The position numbers were made by a program, and so were the translations under genes. Below, piece by piece: positions 55,367 to 63,801 of a stretch of 64,000 nucleotides of DNA. The stretch is from Defluviitaleaceae bacterium (GTDB lineage Bacteria; Bacillota; Clostridia; Lachnospirales; WQUN01), in assembly GCA_009785605.1 (NCBI GenBank), contig WQVY01000005.1, forward strand, positions 1-64,000, written 5' to 3'. The notes under the pieces are model-generated. The model was not told the origin of the DNA, searched no databases, and saw only the letters and a program-made list of their open reading frames with translations. How positions within the stretch are numbered: position 1 is the stretch's first letter; the number at the start of each line of letters is the position of its first letter.

Positions 55367-56896
55367 ATGCAACTAACAATCCGTGAAATTACAACTGCCG
55401 TAAACGGCCGGTTAGCAGGTAATCCAAGTGAAGCCGCTGTCACCTCCATTTGTACAGACACCCGCAAGATTCATGCAGGTGCCTTATTCGTCCCATTAAA
55501 AGGCGAACGTGTCGACGGCCATAGCTACCTACAAAGTGCTTTAGAAAATGGTGCAGCCTGCGCTTTGACAGAGCAAGAAAACAATCTATCTCATACGGGC
55601 CCGCTTATTTATGTCAAGTCCACCCGTCGCGCATTGATGGATTTAGCCGCCTACTACCGCCGCAAGCACAATATTAAAGTTGTAGCTATAACCGGAAGTG
55701 CCGGCAAAACCACAACAAAAGAAATGATAGCCCACGTACTACAGCGCAAGTACAAGACCAAGAAGACCATGGGCAACTTCAACAATGACATTGGCCTACC
55801 ACTGTCAATTTTCCAACTAACCCCAGAGGACGAAGTACTGGTACTAGAAATGGGCATGAACCATGGCGGCGAGATACACGAGCTAAGCCTAACCGGCGCG
55901 CCCAACATAGCCGTAATAACCAACATAGGCGATGCACACATAGAAAATTTTGAAAAAGATGGCCGCGAAGGCATATTACACGCTAAGCTAGAAATTTTGG
56001 ATGGCTTGTCCTTAAACGGCACAGCAGTCTTTAACGGCGACGACCCGCTACTTATGGGCAAGATAGCCATGGCCAAAGCCGCGCATTTTAAGCTGTTGAC
56101 CCCCAACGCCTCTAACATAAAATCCATGGACGAGGTAAACATAGCAGGAGGCAAAGCTCACTTTGTCATAGGCGGCCAAGACATTCATATAAATGTACCA
56201 TTACCAGGCGCGCATATGGTTAAAAATGCACTAATTGCCGCCACTGTTGGCATAGAAATGGGCCTATCCCCGGAAGAAATCACCCAGGGTTTTGACGATT
56301 TTATACCACCGGGTGGGCGGCTTGGCATAATGGAAATTGCAGGTATGACCGTAATAAACGATGTATACAATGCCAACCCTGCATCCATGCAAGAAGGTAT
56401 AAAGGTAACAGTAGGCCAAGACGGCCGCCGCGTGTGCATATTGGGCGGCATGAACGAACTGGGCCAAGTGTCCGAGCCACGCCACAAGGAAGTGGGTGCT
56501 TTTGCAGCAGATATGGGTATCAACCTGCTAGTAACAATAGGCAGTATGGCTTGGTGGATAAACGAAGGCTTCTACGGGGCGATACTAAAAAGGCAAAGAG
56601 AAAAAGGCAGAACCGGCAACCAACCATTACTAGACGAAAATGCAGAGCGGCTTTTTGACATACCCAAGCGCACAATAGGCCTAAAAACAACTGCCGAACC
56701 CGGCCTGGAAGAGCTGGGCAAAATACTCCGCCAAACAGACAAACTAGAAGACACACCTCCGCAAATGGCATTGCATTTCGACACGATACCAGACTTCTTA
56801 AAAGAATGGCCAGATATCTTGCGCCCAGGCGATGTGATACTGGTAAAAGCATCTAGGGGGATGGCCTTCGAGGATGTTATAAACGGGCTAAAGTAG
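55367..56896 (+). CDS. murF: UDP-MurNAc-tripeptide--D-Ala-D-Ala ligase
   Basis: A 509-residue Mur ligase adding D-Ala-D-Ala. The ATP loop is ITGSAGKTTTKEM and the central block is EMGMNHGGEIHEL. VINDVYNANPASM is a MurF-specific signature. A C-terminal insert near residues 405-455 (Arg/Lys-rich, then KTTAEPGLEELG) makes it about 50 residues longer than typical. The ATG at 55367 has GGAG six bases upstream; the upstream ATG at 55355 does not. Confidence 0.96.
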   Translation: MQLTIREITTAVNGRLAGNPSEAAVTSICTDTRKIHAGALFVPLKGERVDGHSYLQSALENGAACALTEQENNLSHTGPLIYVKSTRRALMDLAAYYRRKHNIKVVAITGSAGKTTTKEMIAHVLQRKYKTKKTMGNFNNDIGLPLSIFQLTPEDEVLVLEMGMNHGGEIHELSLTGAPNIAVITNIGDAHIENFEKDGREGILHAKLEILDGLSLNGTAVFNGDDPLLMGKIAMAKAAHFKLLTPNASNIKSMDEVNIAGGKAHFVIGGQDIHINVPLPGAHMVKNALIAATVGIEMGLSPEEITQGFDDFIPPGGRLGIMEIAGMTVINDVYNANPASMQEGIKVTVGQDGRRVCILGGMNELGQVSEPRHKEVGAFAADMGINLLVTIGSMAWWINEGFYGAILKRQREKGRTGNQPLLDENAERLFDIPKRTIGLKTTAEPGLEELGKILRQTDKLEDTPPQMALHFDTIPDFLKEWPDILRPGDVILVKASRGMAFEDVINGLK

Positions 56897-56916
56897 ATTA
56901 AGGAGCATAGAAGAAC

Positions 56917-57891
56917 ATGGAAAACGCAATGAACACAGCCATATACGCTATTTTAATAGCATTTGTGGCCAACATCGTACTAGTCCCAATGCTTATCCCG
57001 CCACTTACAAGGTTTAAGATAGGCCAGTTTGTGCGAGATGATGGCCCTTCTGGTCACATAAAAAAGACCGGCACCCCCACCATGGGCGGTATTATGATAA
57101 TCATCAGCTTCTTCCTGGCGGCGATGGTGTTTATGCGCGACAACCCAGAAGCTATGGCTATTGTTATGGCAACAGTAGGTTTTGGGATAATCGGGTTTAT
57201 AGACGATTATTTAAAAGTCTCAAAACAGCGTTCTCTTGGGCTTAGGGCTTACCAGAAATTTATTGCGCAAATAGCTATATCTATAGCGTTTGTATTGTAT
57301 TGGCGTACTCTTGATAGCTATGCTACTACGCTTCTTATCCCATTTTTCCCAGGGTTGGAGCTTAACCTTGGCTTCTTCTACCCTATTTTTGCATGTTTTA
57401 TTTTCCTAGGCGCTACAAACGGCGCAAACCTTACAGACGGGCTAGACGGGATGGCGGCAGGAGTAACAGCACTGATTGCTACATTTTTCTTGTTTGCAGC
57501 CTGGATTCACGGGTCGCCTACCATGCCGGTTATTGGGGCGGCGATAGGTAGCTTACTGGGCTTTTTGTGGTTTAACTCACACCCGGCCAAGATTTTTATG
57601 GGGGATACGGGGTCGCTGGCTTTGGGTGGTTTTGTAGCCGCAATTGCCCTTATATTGCGGATGCCTTTGTTTTTGGTAATTGTTGCTATCATATATGTAA
57701 TTGAGTCCTTGAGCGTGATTATACAAGTGGGATATTTTAGAATTACAGGCGGCAAGCGGTTTTTTAAGATGGCGCCAATACACCATACATTCGAATTAAG
57801 CGGCTGGCCCGAGACAAAAGTTGTTGCGTTTTTTTGTGTAATTACCGCAATGGCTTGCCTGCTTGGATTTTTGGCTATGCAGGGGTTATAA
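56917..57891 (+). CDS. mraY: Phospho-MurNAc-pentapeptide transferase
   Basis: A 324-residue membrane enzyme making lipid I. About ten helices. Active-site blocks are IDDYLKVSKQ, NLTDGLDGMAAG and PIHHTFELSGWPE. AAGGAG precedes the start. It lies between murF and murD as in most dcw clusters. Confidence 0.98.
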   Translation: MENAMNTAIYAILIAFVANIVLVPMLIPPLTRFKIGQFVRDDGPSGHIKKTGTPTMGGIMIIISFFLAAMVFMRDNPEAMAIVMATVGFGIIGFIDDYLKVSKQRSLGLRAYQKFIAQIAISIAFVLYWRTLDSYATTLLIPFFPGLELNLGFFYPIFACFIFLGATNGANLTDGLDGMAAGVTALIATFFLFAAWIHGSPTMPVIGAAIGSLLGFLWFNSHPAKIFMGDTGSLALGGFVAAIALILRMPLFLVIVAIIYVIESLSVIIQVGYFRITGGKRFFKMAPIHHTFELSGWPETKVVAFFCVITAMACLLGFLAMQGL

Positions 57892-57917
57892 GCCCGCGAG
57901 GAGGCAAGGGTTAAATC

Positions 57918-59252
57918 ATGCATTTTAACAATAAAAAAGTCTTGGTATGTGGCATGGCCAGAAGTGGCCAAGCCGCGGCTGCACTATTAGCAAGCCTAGG
58001 TGCAGCAGTAACAGCTCAGGACATGAGAGATAATATAGAATGGGCCTACGACCCCAAAGAAAAAGGTCTGGCCCTTTATTTAGGCAAAAACCCTGATGCC
58101 ATTGTGGGTGAATTTGACTTAATAATTATAAGCCCAGGGCTAAGCATATATTTGCCATTTATACAAAAAGCAAAAGCACTGGGCATTGCCGTATGGGGCG
58201 AGTCAGAGTTGGCATTTAGCCTATGCCCATGCCCTATAGTGGGTATAACCGGCACCAACGGCAAGACAACCGTAACCACACTGCTAGGCGAGATATTATC
58301 CCGCTTAAACCCCAAAACCGTGGTTGCGGGCAACATAGGCATTCCGCTAACATCACTGGTTAAGGACCTAACCGCTGATAGCATAGTAGTCGCAGAAATA
58401 TCCAGCTTTCAGTTAGAGACCGCAATAAATTTCAAGCCAAGCGTAAGTGCCGTTTTAAACATGACCGAAGACCACCTAGACCGCCACAAAGACATGAAAA
58501 CATATATAGAAATGAAATCCAGAATATTCGCAAATCAGCGACATCCAGACATTGCTGTGTTAAACTACGATAACCCCATAACACGAGCTATGAAACCAAA
58601 TTGCCGGGTTGTGTGGTTTAGCGAAAGCACCGTGCTTCCTGTTGGTGTATATAAGCGGGATGGGCAAGTATATGCCCGCATGGATGCAAACCAAGAAAAA
58701 CATATAATTTCGTTGGATGAGTTAACAATTATGCACGAGAATGTACTAGCCGCTACGGCCCTAGCCCTATCCGCAGGTGCACAAGCGCATCATATAGCCC
58801 ATGGGCTTAGGGCATTTAAAGACGTACCCCACCGGCGTGAGCATGTGGCAAGCATTGGCGGCGTAGACTATTTTAACGACTCCAAAGCCACTAACCCAGA
58901 CGCGGCAATAAAGGCAATAAAATCTACAAAACAACCCATAGTGCTAATAGGCGGCGGGTACGACAAAGGTACAGACTTTGACCCCTGGGTAAAATTGTTC
59001 CCCGAAAAAGTAGTACGGCTAATACTTATAGGGCAGACTGCCTCAAAAATTATAGAGACCTGTCACAAAAATGGCTTCACCGCTTACGAGCAGGTAAGCA
59101 GCTTACAAGAAGCCGTTACTAGCGCACACAAGATAGCAAAACCAGGGCAGGCTGTACTGTTTTCACCGGCTTGTGCCAGTTTTGATATGTTTAAAGATTA
59201 TGAAGAACGCGGTAATATATTCCGCCAGCTTGTTGTGTCATTAATGAACTAA
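57918..59252 (+). CDS. murD: UDP-MurNAc-L-alanine--D-glutamate ligase
   Basis: A 444-residue Mur ligase. The ATP loop is GITGTNGKTTVTTLLGE, followed by EISSFQLE and NMTEDHLDRHK. VDYFNDSKATNPDAAI is the MurD C-terminal signature. Spacing to mraY is 26 bp. Confidence 0.97.
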   Translation: MHFNNKKVLVCGMARSGQAAAALLASLGAAVTAQDMRDNIEWAYDPKEKGLALYLGKNPDAIVGEFDLIIISPGLSIYLPFIQKAKALGIAVWGESELAFSLCPCPIVGITGTNGKTTVTTLLGEILSRLNPKTVVAGNIGIPLTSLVKDLTADSIVVAEISSFQLETAINFKPSVSAVLNMTEDHLDRHKDMKTYIEMKSRIFANQRHPDIAVLNYDNPITRAMKPNCRVVWFSESTVLPVGVYKRDGQVYARMDANQEKHIISLDELTIMHENVLAATALALSAGAQAHHIAHGLRAFKDVPHRREHVASIGGVDYFNDSKATNPDAAIKAIKSTKQPIVLIGGGYDKGTDFDPWVKLFPEKVVRLILIGQTASKIIETCHKNGFTAYEQVSSLQEAVTSAHKIAKPGQAVLFSPACASFDMFKDYEERGNIFRQLVVSLMN

Positions 59253-59292
59253 AGCTGCATATAGAACACCCATTTCAAAGGAGGCTAGTATC

Positions 59293-60504
59293 ATGACCCG
59301 CCACGCACCAAACCACAACCGTAGGCCACAAAACCCCTTCCGTGCCAGACCCCGCCCTGCCCGCCAAACACACGAGCCGGAGCAGATAGTTAATGTTGGC
59401 TCTATGGACTACACAATTTATTTGGTTGTAGCCTTGTTGGTTCTAATTGGTGTGGTTATGGTGTTTTCTGCAAGCTATGGCACCACGGTCAGATATGAGC
59501 ATTATGGTTTCGATGCATTTTATTACTTAAGGCGCAACGCAATCATGGCTGCTGTAGGCTTTGTTGTGTTGCATATAGCAGCCAATGTAAGTTACGAACA
59601 TATAAGACGTATAGCGCCTATTATATATGTAATAACCCTAGGACTACTTGTTGCGGTGGTTGCAATAGGTATTGCAAGCCGCGGCGCTACAAGATGGATA
59701 CCATTCCCAGTTATTCAGCAGTTCCAGCCATCCGAGGTGGCAAAGGCGGCACTCATTTTTATGATGGCATACTTGCTTGATAAATCCCCTACACGGCTAA
59801 AAACATGGCCTGGCCTTATATTCATGTGCATGGTTGTAGGGCTTATTACCGGGCTTGTAGCGTATGGTGGGTTTAGCTCTGCCCTTATCGTGGGTGCTGT
59901 AGGCTTTGCTATGATTTTTATAGCCAGCCCTCATATATGGCGCTTTTTTGCTGGGGGTGCTGCGGCAGTTGTAGCCATTGTAAGCTATTTGTGGTACGAC
60001 GCTACTTTTGGCGATGGCTTTAGAGGCGGCCGCTTTCGTGCATGGCTGGACCCATGGGCCTACCCGGATACTAGGGGCTTCCAGGTAATACAATCCCTTT
60101 ATGCTATCGCCAGCGGCGGGCTCTTTGGAAGCGGTATCGGTCAAAGTCGGCAAGCTACTTTTGTGCCAGAATCTCATCATGATATTATTTTTGCAATTAT
60201 AGTAGAAGAACTTGGATTTATTGGTGCGGCAATGATACTGCTTTTGTTTGGGATTTTTATTTGGCGCGGTATTAAGGTAGCACTCAACTCACACAGTACT
60301 TTTGCATCTATGACTGCCATAGGAATAGTTTTTGTTATTGCATTCCAAGCACTTATAAATGTTGCTGTTGTGACAAACTCCATCCCCAATACCGGGGTTA
60401 CGTTGCCGTTTATTAGCTATGGAGGCACATCGCTTGTTGTTAGTATGGGGCTTGCTGGGGTGTTGTTGAATATTTCGCGATACACAAAGGCTCGGGATAG
60501 GTGA
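59293..60504 (+). CDS. FtsW/SpoVE lipid II polymerase (SEDS family)
   Basis: A 403-residue SEDS glycosyltransferase with about ten helices and a basic 40-residue cytoplasmic N-terminus. Conserved segments are IQQFQPSEVAKAALI, VPESHHDIIFAIIVEELGF and GVTLPFISYGGTS. It partners a class B PBP, either for septation (FtsW) or for spore cortex (SpoVE). AAAGGAGG precedes the ATG. It is the last recognisable dcw gene; murG, ftsQ and ftsZ do not follow. Confidence 0.93.
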   Translation: MTRHAPNHNRRPQNPFRARPRPARQTHEPEQIVNVGSMDYTIYLVVALLVLIGVVMVFSASYGTTVRYEHYGFDAFYYLRRNAIMAAVGFVVLHIAANVSYEHIRRIAPIIYVITLGLLVAVVAIGIASRGATRWIPFPVIQQFQPSEVAKAALIFMMAYLLDKSPTRLKTWPGLIFMCMVVGLITGLVAYGGFSSALIVGAVGFAMIFIASPHIWRFFAGGAAAVVAIVSYLWYDATFGDGFRGGRFRAWLDPWAYPDTRGFQVIQSLYAIASGGLFGSGIGQSRQATFVPESHHDIIFAIIVEELGFIGAAMILLLFGIFIWRGIKVALNSHSTFASMTAIGIVFVIAFQALINVAVVTNSIPNTGVTLPFISYGGTSLVVSMGLAGVLLNISRYTKARDR

Positions 60505-60578
60505 TTTAACACTTGAATTAACGTAACAGCAAGCAATCAAGGTGAACATATTTTTATAGACTACTGGAGGAAAGCAAA

Positions 60579-61073
60579 ATGTCAGAAACAACTATGCTAC
60601 GGATAGAAGATGCCATACAAAATCTGCCTGCCGGCAGTTTAAGAAACAATGCGCTAAGTTTTGTGGAATTTTTAAACAATGAAGGTCTCACACCGGTTAA
60701 GTGTCCTTGGACTGAGAACAAATGGAAAATCCCGTTTGGCGAATATTATATTGGTTGGATAAGCCTTAGTCCAAAAAGCTGGTCTTACGAAAATTTTAAT
60801 TATCTCCAATTTGATGAATATGTAGACGATGACCATAAATTCGCCACAACCATTCACAAATACGTTAAGGTATGCAAAAATCCATGCCATGATGAGTGTT
60901 GGGGTGCAATGGATGTAATGGTTTTTGACAAACAGTTTAATAATGTATGCTCTAATCATGGACTTGCCATTAGTAACCCAAGCATGAAAACGATTGAGCA
61001 CATAAAGAAACTAATCAGCTACAACAAAAAAATTGTACCGCGTAAACATATATATCATTGCCACAACTTGTAG
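60579..61073 (+). CDS. Hypothetical protein
   Basis: I do not recognise this 164-residue protein. The C-terminal half has several Cys and His (VCKNPCHDECWGAMDV, CSNHG), which may bind a metal. The N-terminal 60 residues look like a small helical domain. ACTGGAGG precedes the ATG, so translation is likely. It looks AT-richer than the dcw genes and marks the start of the accessory segment. Confidence 0.6.
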   Translation: MSETTMLRIEDAIQNLPAGSLRNNALSFVEFLNNEGLTPVKCPWTENKWKIPFGEYYIGWISLSPKSWSYENFNYLQFDEYVDDDHKFATTIHKYVKVCKNPCHDECWGAMDVMVFDKQFNNVCSNHGLAISNPSMKTIEHIKKLISYNKKIVPRKHIYHCHNL

Positions 61074-61127
61074 TAGAGGCGAGCATTTAGCTATCCTTTG
61101 TAACCGTAGTCATGTAATTGATACATT

Positions 61128-61171
61128 ACAGGAGCAGTAGGACTTGAACCCACGATATCTGGTTTTGGAGA
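61128..61171 (-). repeat. tRNA-Trp 3' fragment, copy 1 (attachment-site-like)
   Basis: On the minus strand CTCCAAAACC (anticodon loop with CCA) is followed by the T arm GTGGGTTCAAGTCCTAC and acceptor end TGCTCCTGT. The 5' half of a tRNA is missing. It matches 63731-63774 at 42 of 44 bases, in the same orientation. Confidence 0.8.
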
Positions 61172-61310
61172 AGAGCAATCGTTTGGCGCAAAACCCAACA
61201 AAACCAACCAACTCAGCACCCGCAGATGCCTCTCTCGGCGACGGTTCAGCGACGAACCGCTTCGATAAGATGCCAGACAACCCACCAACAAAATGCAGAG
61301 AAAAAGCAAA

Positions 61311-61550
61311 CTATAGTTTTTGATAAAATGCATTAATCTCCAGTCCGTTTGCGCTACAAACATCCTTAGCAATATTTTGAATAACGCCAATCTTTATTGG
61401 CTTATGGTTTGGTACAGTAATAGCGTGTTCTTTGCTGTTAATAATTTTGGACAGCCTAATATGGCTTCCTGTTTGCCGTATTACGGAATAGCCATGCCGC
61501 TTTAAAAGGGTTATTAGTTCGCTGGCATCCACATCTCTTGGTACTTTCAT
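61311..61550 (-). CDS. hicA: HicA-like toxin
   Basis: A 79-residue YcfA/HicA-type mRNA interferase. MKVPRDVDASELITLLKRHG and the active-site region TGSHIRL, with the conserved His, support the call. It overlaps the upstream antitoxin gene by 4 bp. In HicA-HicB pairs the toxin cleaves mRNA when the antitoxin is lost. Confidence 0.85.
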   Translation of the reverse strand: MKVPRDVDASELITLLKRHGYSVIRQTGSHIRLSKIINSKEHAITVPNHKPIKIGVIQNIAKDVCSANGLEINAFYQKL

Positions 61551-61756
61551 ACGGCTATAACCTCATCTTTAACCAAATGTATACGGATTAATGAAGGCAA
61601 CTCCGACGGGTCAAAGTGGCACTTTACAGCGTCACGTAGCATTGTTGGAAGCTCCTCATACTCGTCACATTGGGTGTATATTGAATGGCCTACAGCTTGG
61701 GCTTCATAGCCGCCATCTAAGGATTCAACTACTGTAAAAATTATTTCATTTGTCAT
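61547..61756 (-). CDS. hicB: HicB-like antitoxin
   Basis: A 69-residue protein with the partial RNase H-like fold of HicB (IFTVVESLDGGYEAQAVGHS). It lacks the usual DNA-binding C-terminus, so repression of its own promoter is uncertain. GGGAG precedes the ATG, and its stop overlaps the hicA start (ATGA). The antitoxin-first order is common. Confidence 0.8.
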   Translation of the reverse strand: MTNEIIFTVVESLDGGYEAQAVGHSIYTQCDEYEELPTMLRDAVKCHFDPSELPSLIRIHLVKDEVIAV

Positions 61757-61828
61757 TTCTCTGCTCCCTTCATTCTTGTGTCAAGCAATCAAAGCCAGCA
61801 AAAACAGAGAGAAAATGTTTTACCGCAC

Positions 61829-62041
61829 TTACGCTTGCAGTGCTAGCTCCCGTACATACTCAATCGCTTTCACCTTGCTAGACTCTGGCAATCTATAAAA
61901 GTCTTGCATGAATGCGTGGTTGCGCATTATTATTTCTTCATCATCAACCGTAACAGTGAATGTACGCAACTGTACCTCACCCCTAGCATGAGCCAAAGCC
62001 TCTTGTAGTCCCTGCATTGTATCTTCATGCACACTACTCAT
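61829..62041 (-). CDS. Small orphan protein, antitoxin-like N-terminus
   Basis: A 70-residue protein starting MSSVHEDTMQGLQEALAHAR. The GLQEALAHARGEVQLRT stretch resembles the N-terminal part of some toxin-antitoxin system antitoxins, but no DNA-binding domain is seen and no toxin is next to it. AAAGGAG is eight bases before the ATG at 62041; the longer version starting at 62086 is not supported. It is 72 bp from the hicB start on the same strand. Confidence 0.6.
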   Translation of the reverse strand: MSSVHEDTMQGLQEALAHARGEVQLRTFTVTVDDEEIIMRNHAFMQDFYRLPESSKVKAIEYVRELALQA

Positions 62042-62319
62042 TATTTTAGCTCCTTTCCTTCCATGCGTATAATCATGCATTGACAATAGAAACCCATTAG
62101 TTGCCGGATAGTCTGAACCTTCGCTAATTATAGCATCAATAATATAGTTGGGATATAGTTACGGTTTCGCCTTCGTTTGACTAGATACGCATATACGATG
62201 ATTACAGGAAAAATAATATGCAAATAATATTTGCGTCAAAGCACAAATTATATGCGATTCAGTGCATGACGCAAGGGTGCGTGTATGCTAGAATCCTCGA
62301 AAGAAAGGAGTTGAGCGGT

Positions 62320-63111
62320 ATGAATGCGGCAGATGACAAAGAAAAGCGAGCAAAAAGCAAGTTGTTTCCTGGTGTAGCATGGAGTGAGGCAATTCAGTGT
62401 GTTGAAAAGATTTTTAATCTAGGTAAACATGTATCCTATATGGCACTCGCTAAGGAATATGGGTTAACATCTCCAAACACTGGTACATTTAAGGCTAGGA
62501 TTAGTGCCGCTAAGCAATTCGGATTGATTGACACAGCCAGAGAAACAATCACTTTGACCGATGATGCTAGAATCCTATTGGTCAACAATAATGAACAAGA
62601 ACGTCATAGACTCCATGTAAAATGCTTTTCATCACCAGTGTTATATAGAAAACTTATAGATAGGTATGAGAACGGCGCAATACCATCACAGTCTACATTG
62701 GAAAATATTCTAATGCATGATTTTGACATAACAGTTAAAGCGAAAGAGACAGCAGCGATGTGTTTTCTTGCGACAGTATCAGAGCTTAATTTTGATAAAG
62801 CTGGAATCTTAATCTTGCAGCGTGGTGAGTTAAACGAGCACATTGAAGATGAAAACGCAGATGTCCCGACAGAACAATCATCTCCAATTGAAAAGATAGA
62901 CGATGCCGTCCCTTCCACAGATAAGATTCAACATCATACAGTTGATACACATGAGTTAAAGATTCCAACATTTACACCCGGGAAGGAGATTATCGTTAAA
63001 ATCCCTAGTGACCTAAGTACGGATGATGTTGAAATAGCAAAAATGCATCTTGATATTTTAGGAAAATACCTTGATAAATATGTCGAGAAGAAGGAGAAAG
63101 AAGTGCAATAA
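62320..63111 (+). CDS. Hypothetical protein, possible winged-helix N-terminus
   Basis: A 263-residue protein. Residues ~20-90 (VSYMALAKEYGLTSPNTGTF, then KARISAAKQFGLI) look like a winged-helix domain with a following beta hairpin. The rest is helical plus an acidic linker and a C-terminal charged helix (KYLDKYVEKKEKE). I do not recognise a family; similar layouts occur in mobile-element proteins. The ATG at 62320 is chosen because AAAGGAG lies nine bases upstream. Confidence 0.6.
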   Translation: MNAADDKEKRAKSKLFPGVAWSEAIQCVEKIFNLGKHVSYMALAKEYGLTSPNTGTFKARISAAKQFGLIDTARETITLTDDARILLVNNNEQERHRLHVKCFSSPVLYRKLIDRYENGAIPSQSTLENILMHDFDITVKAKETAAMCFLATVSELNFDKAGILILQRGELNEHIEDENADVPTEQSSPIEKIDDAVPSTDKIQHHTVDTHELKIPTFTPGKEIIVKIPSDLSTDDVEIAKMHLDILGKYLDKYVEKKEKEVQ

Positions 63112-63262
63112 CGCAACAAAAGCCAAACCATCTTAAGTGGTCTGGCCTCTGGCTATCCCGCGAAAAAAGTTCGCTAGATATAGTGAGTCTTCGCATACTT
63201 ACTATAGCACTATACATTCGTTGGAGCAAGAGGTACTTCTTATGGAAAGGAGTCTTGCTACC

Positions 63263-63394
63263 ATGAAGGATTATGTAATCATATACACACCATACATAAC
63301 TCGTAATGGCAAAAGAATTTTTGCACGGAGTTATGGATTAAAAGCTTTTCGTCTCGCAATACCACGAGACAAGTACCGTCCTAGACCTAGATAG
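63263..63394 (+). CDS. Small basic protein, 43 residues
   Basis: Begins MKDYVIIYTPYITRNGKRIF and ends RLAIPRDKYRPRPR. GAAAGGAG lies ten bases before the ATG at 63263, and longer versions lack such a site. The YITRNGKRIFARSYGLKAF core reads like a conserved small protein, but I cannot name it. It is followed 32 bp later by a strong hairpin. Confidence 0.5.
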   Translation: MKDYVIIYTPYITRNGKRIFARSYGLKAFRLAIPRDKYRPRPR

Positions 63395-63397
63395 TAA

Positions 63398-63726
63398 TCA
63401 CTTTACTGTTCTAGCCAGTAAAGTAAAAATAGCTGCTAAAGGCTCATAGCCATAAGCAGCTATTTTGTTACGTGGAATAGCAGTAAATTTCACATAATAT
63501 TCAATAACGACGTCGCTGTTGGCGTCGCTTACCCATAGGCCTATGTAGTCTCTGGATTGGTGTACACCACATCCATCGGCGAGTCGTCGCCGTAATAGAC
63601 ACAAACAATTGAAAACAGATGCAAATACATGACAACATCTACAATAATTTGCCAGATTTCCGATGCAATAAAAAAAGTCGAGTCACTGGAAAACCCAGCA
63701 AACTCAACCTTTCCCATGTTGCACAT
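63398..63726 (-). pseudogene. Possible frameshifted small gene
   Basis: One frame runs from an ATG near 63726 (MCNMGKVEFAG) to MDVVYTNPETT and a stop. The adjacent frame continues RDYIGLWVSDANSDVV to LARTVK and a stop near 63398. The two parts look like one protein of about 105 residues broken by a frameshift near 63550. No family recognised; the reading is tentative. Confidence 0.35.
63426..63466. terminator. Strong hairpin terminator
   Basis: AAAATAGCTGCT and AGCAGCTATTTT form a 12-bp perfect stem with an inner GGCTCATAGCC loop stem. A- and T-rich ends suit both strands. It follows the small gene at 63263. Confidence 0.7.
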
Positions 63727-63730
63727 GGTA

Positions 63731-63782
63731 ACAGGAGCAGTAGGACTTGAACCCACGACATCCGGTTTTGGAGACCGACGTT
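63731..63782 (-). repeat. tRNA-Trp 3' half, copy 2 (attachment-site-like)
   Basis: On the minus strand it contains the full anticodon arm (TCGGT-CTCCAAA-ACCGG, anticodon CCA), the T arm GTGGGTTCAAGTCCTAC and the acceptor end TGCTCCTG. The D arm and 5' acceptor strand are missing, so it is not a working tRNA gene. It is a direct repeat of 61128-61171. Confidence 0.85.
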
Positions 63783-63801
63783 AACATCATTTAAAGCGAG
63801 C

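Noticed and set aside
61091-61390. Minus-strand frame of 99 codons ending near a tRNA fragment
   Set aside because: It contains VGSSPTAPV, the usual false peptide from translating a tRNA 3' end. The frame overlaps the hicA 3' end and has no ribosome binding site. The tRNA fragment explains it.
63541-63756. Extended start of the frame beginning MGSSPTAPV
   Set aside because: The first residues are again the translated tRNA-Trp 3' end. Any real start would be further in (63726 or 63717), so only a tentative frameshifted gene is reported.
61128-63782. Working tRNA-Trp genes
   Set aside because: Both copies lack the D arm and the 5' acceptor strand, so they cannot fold as tRNAs.
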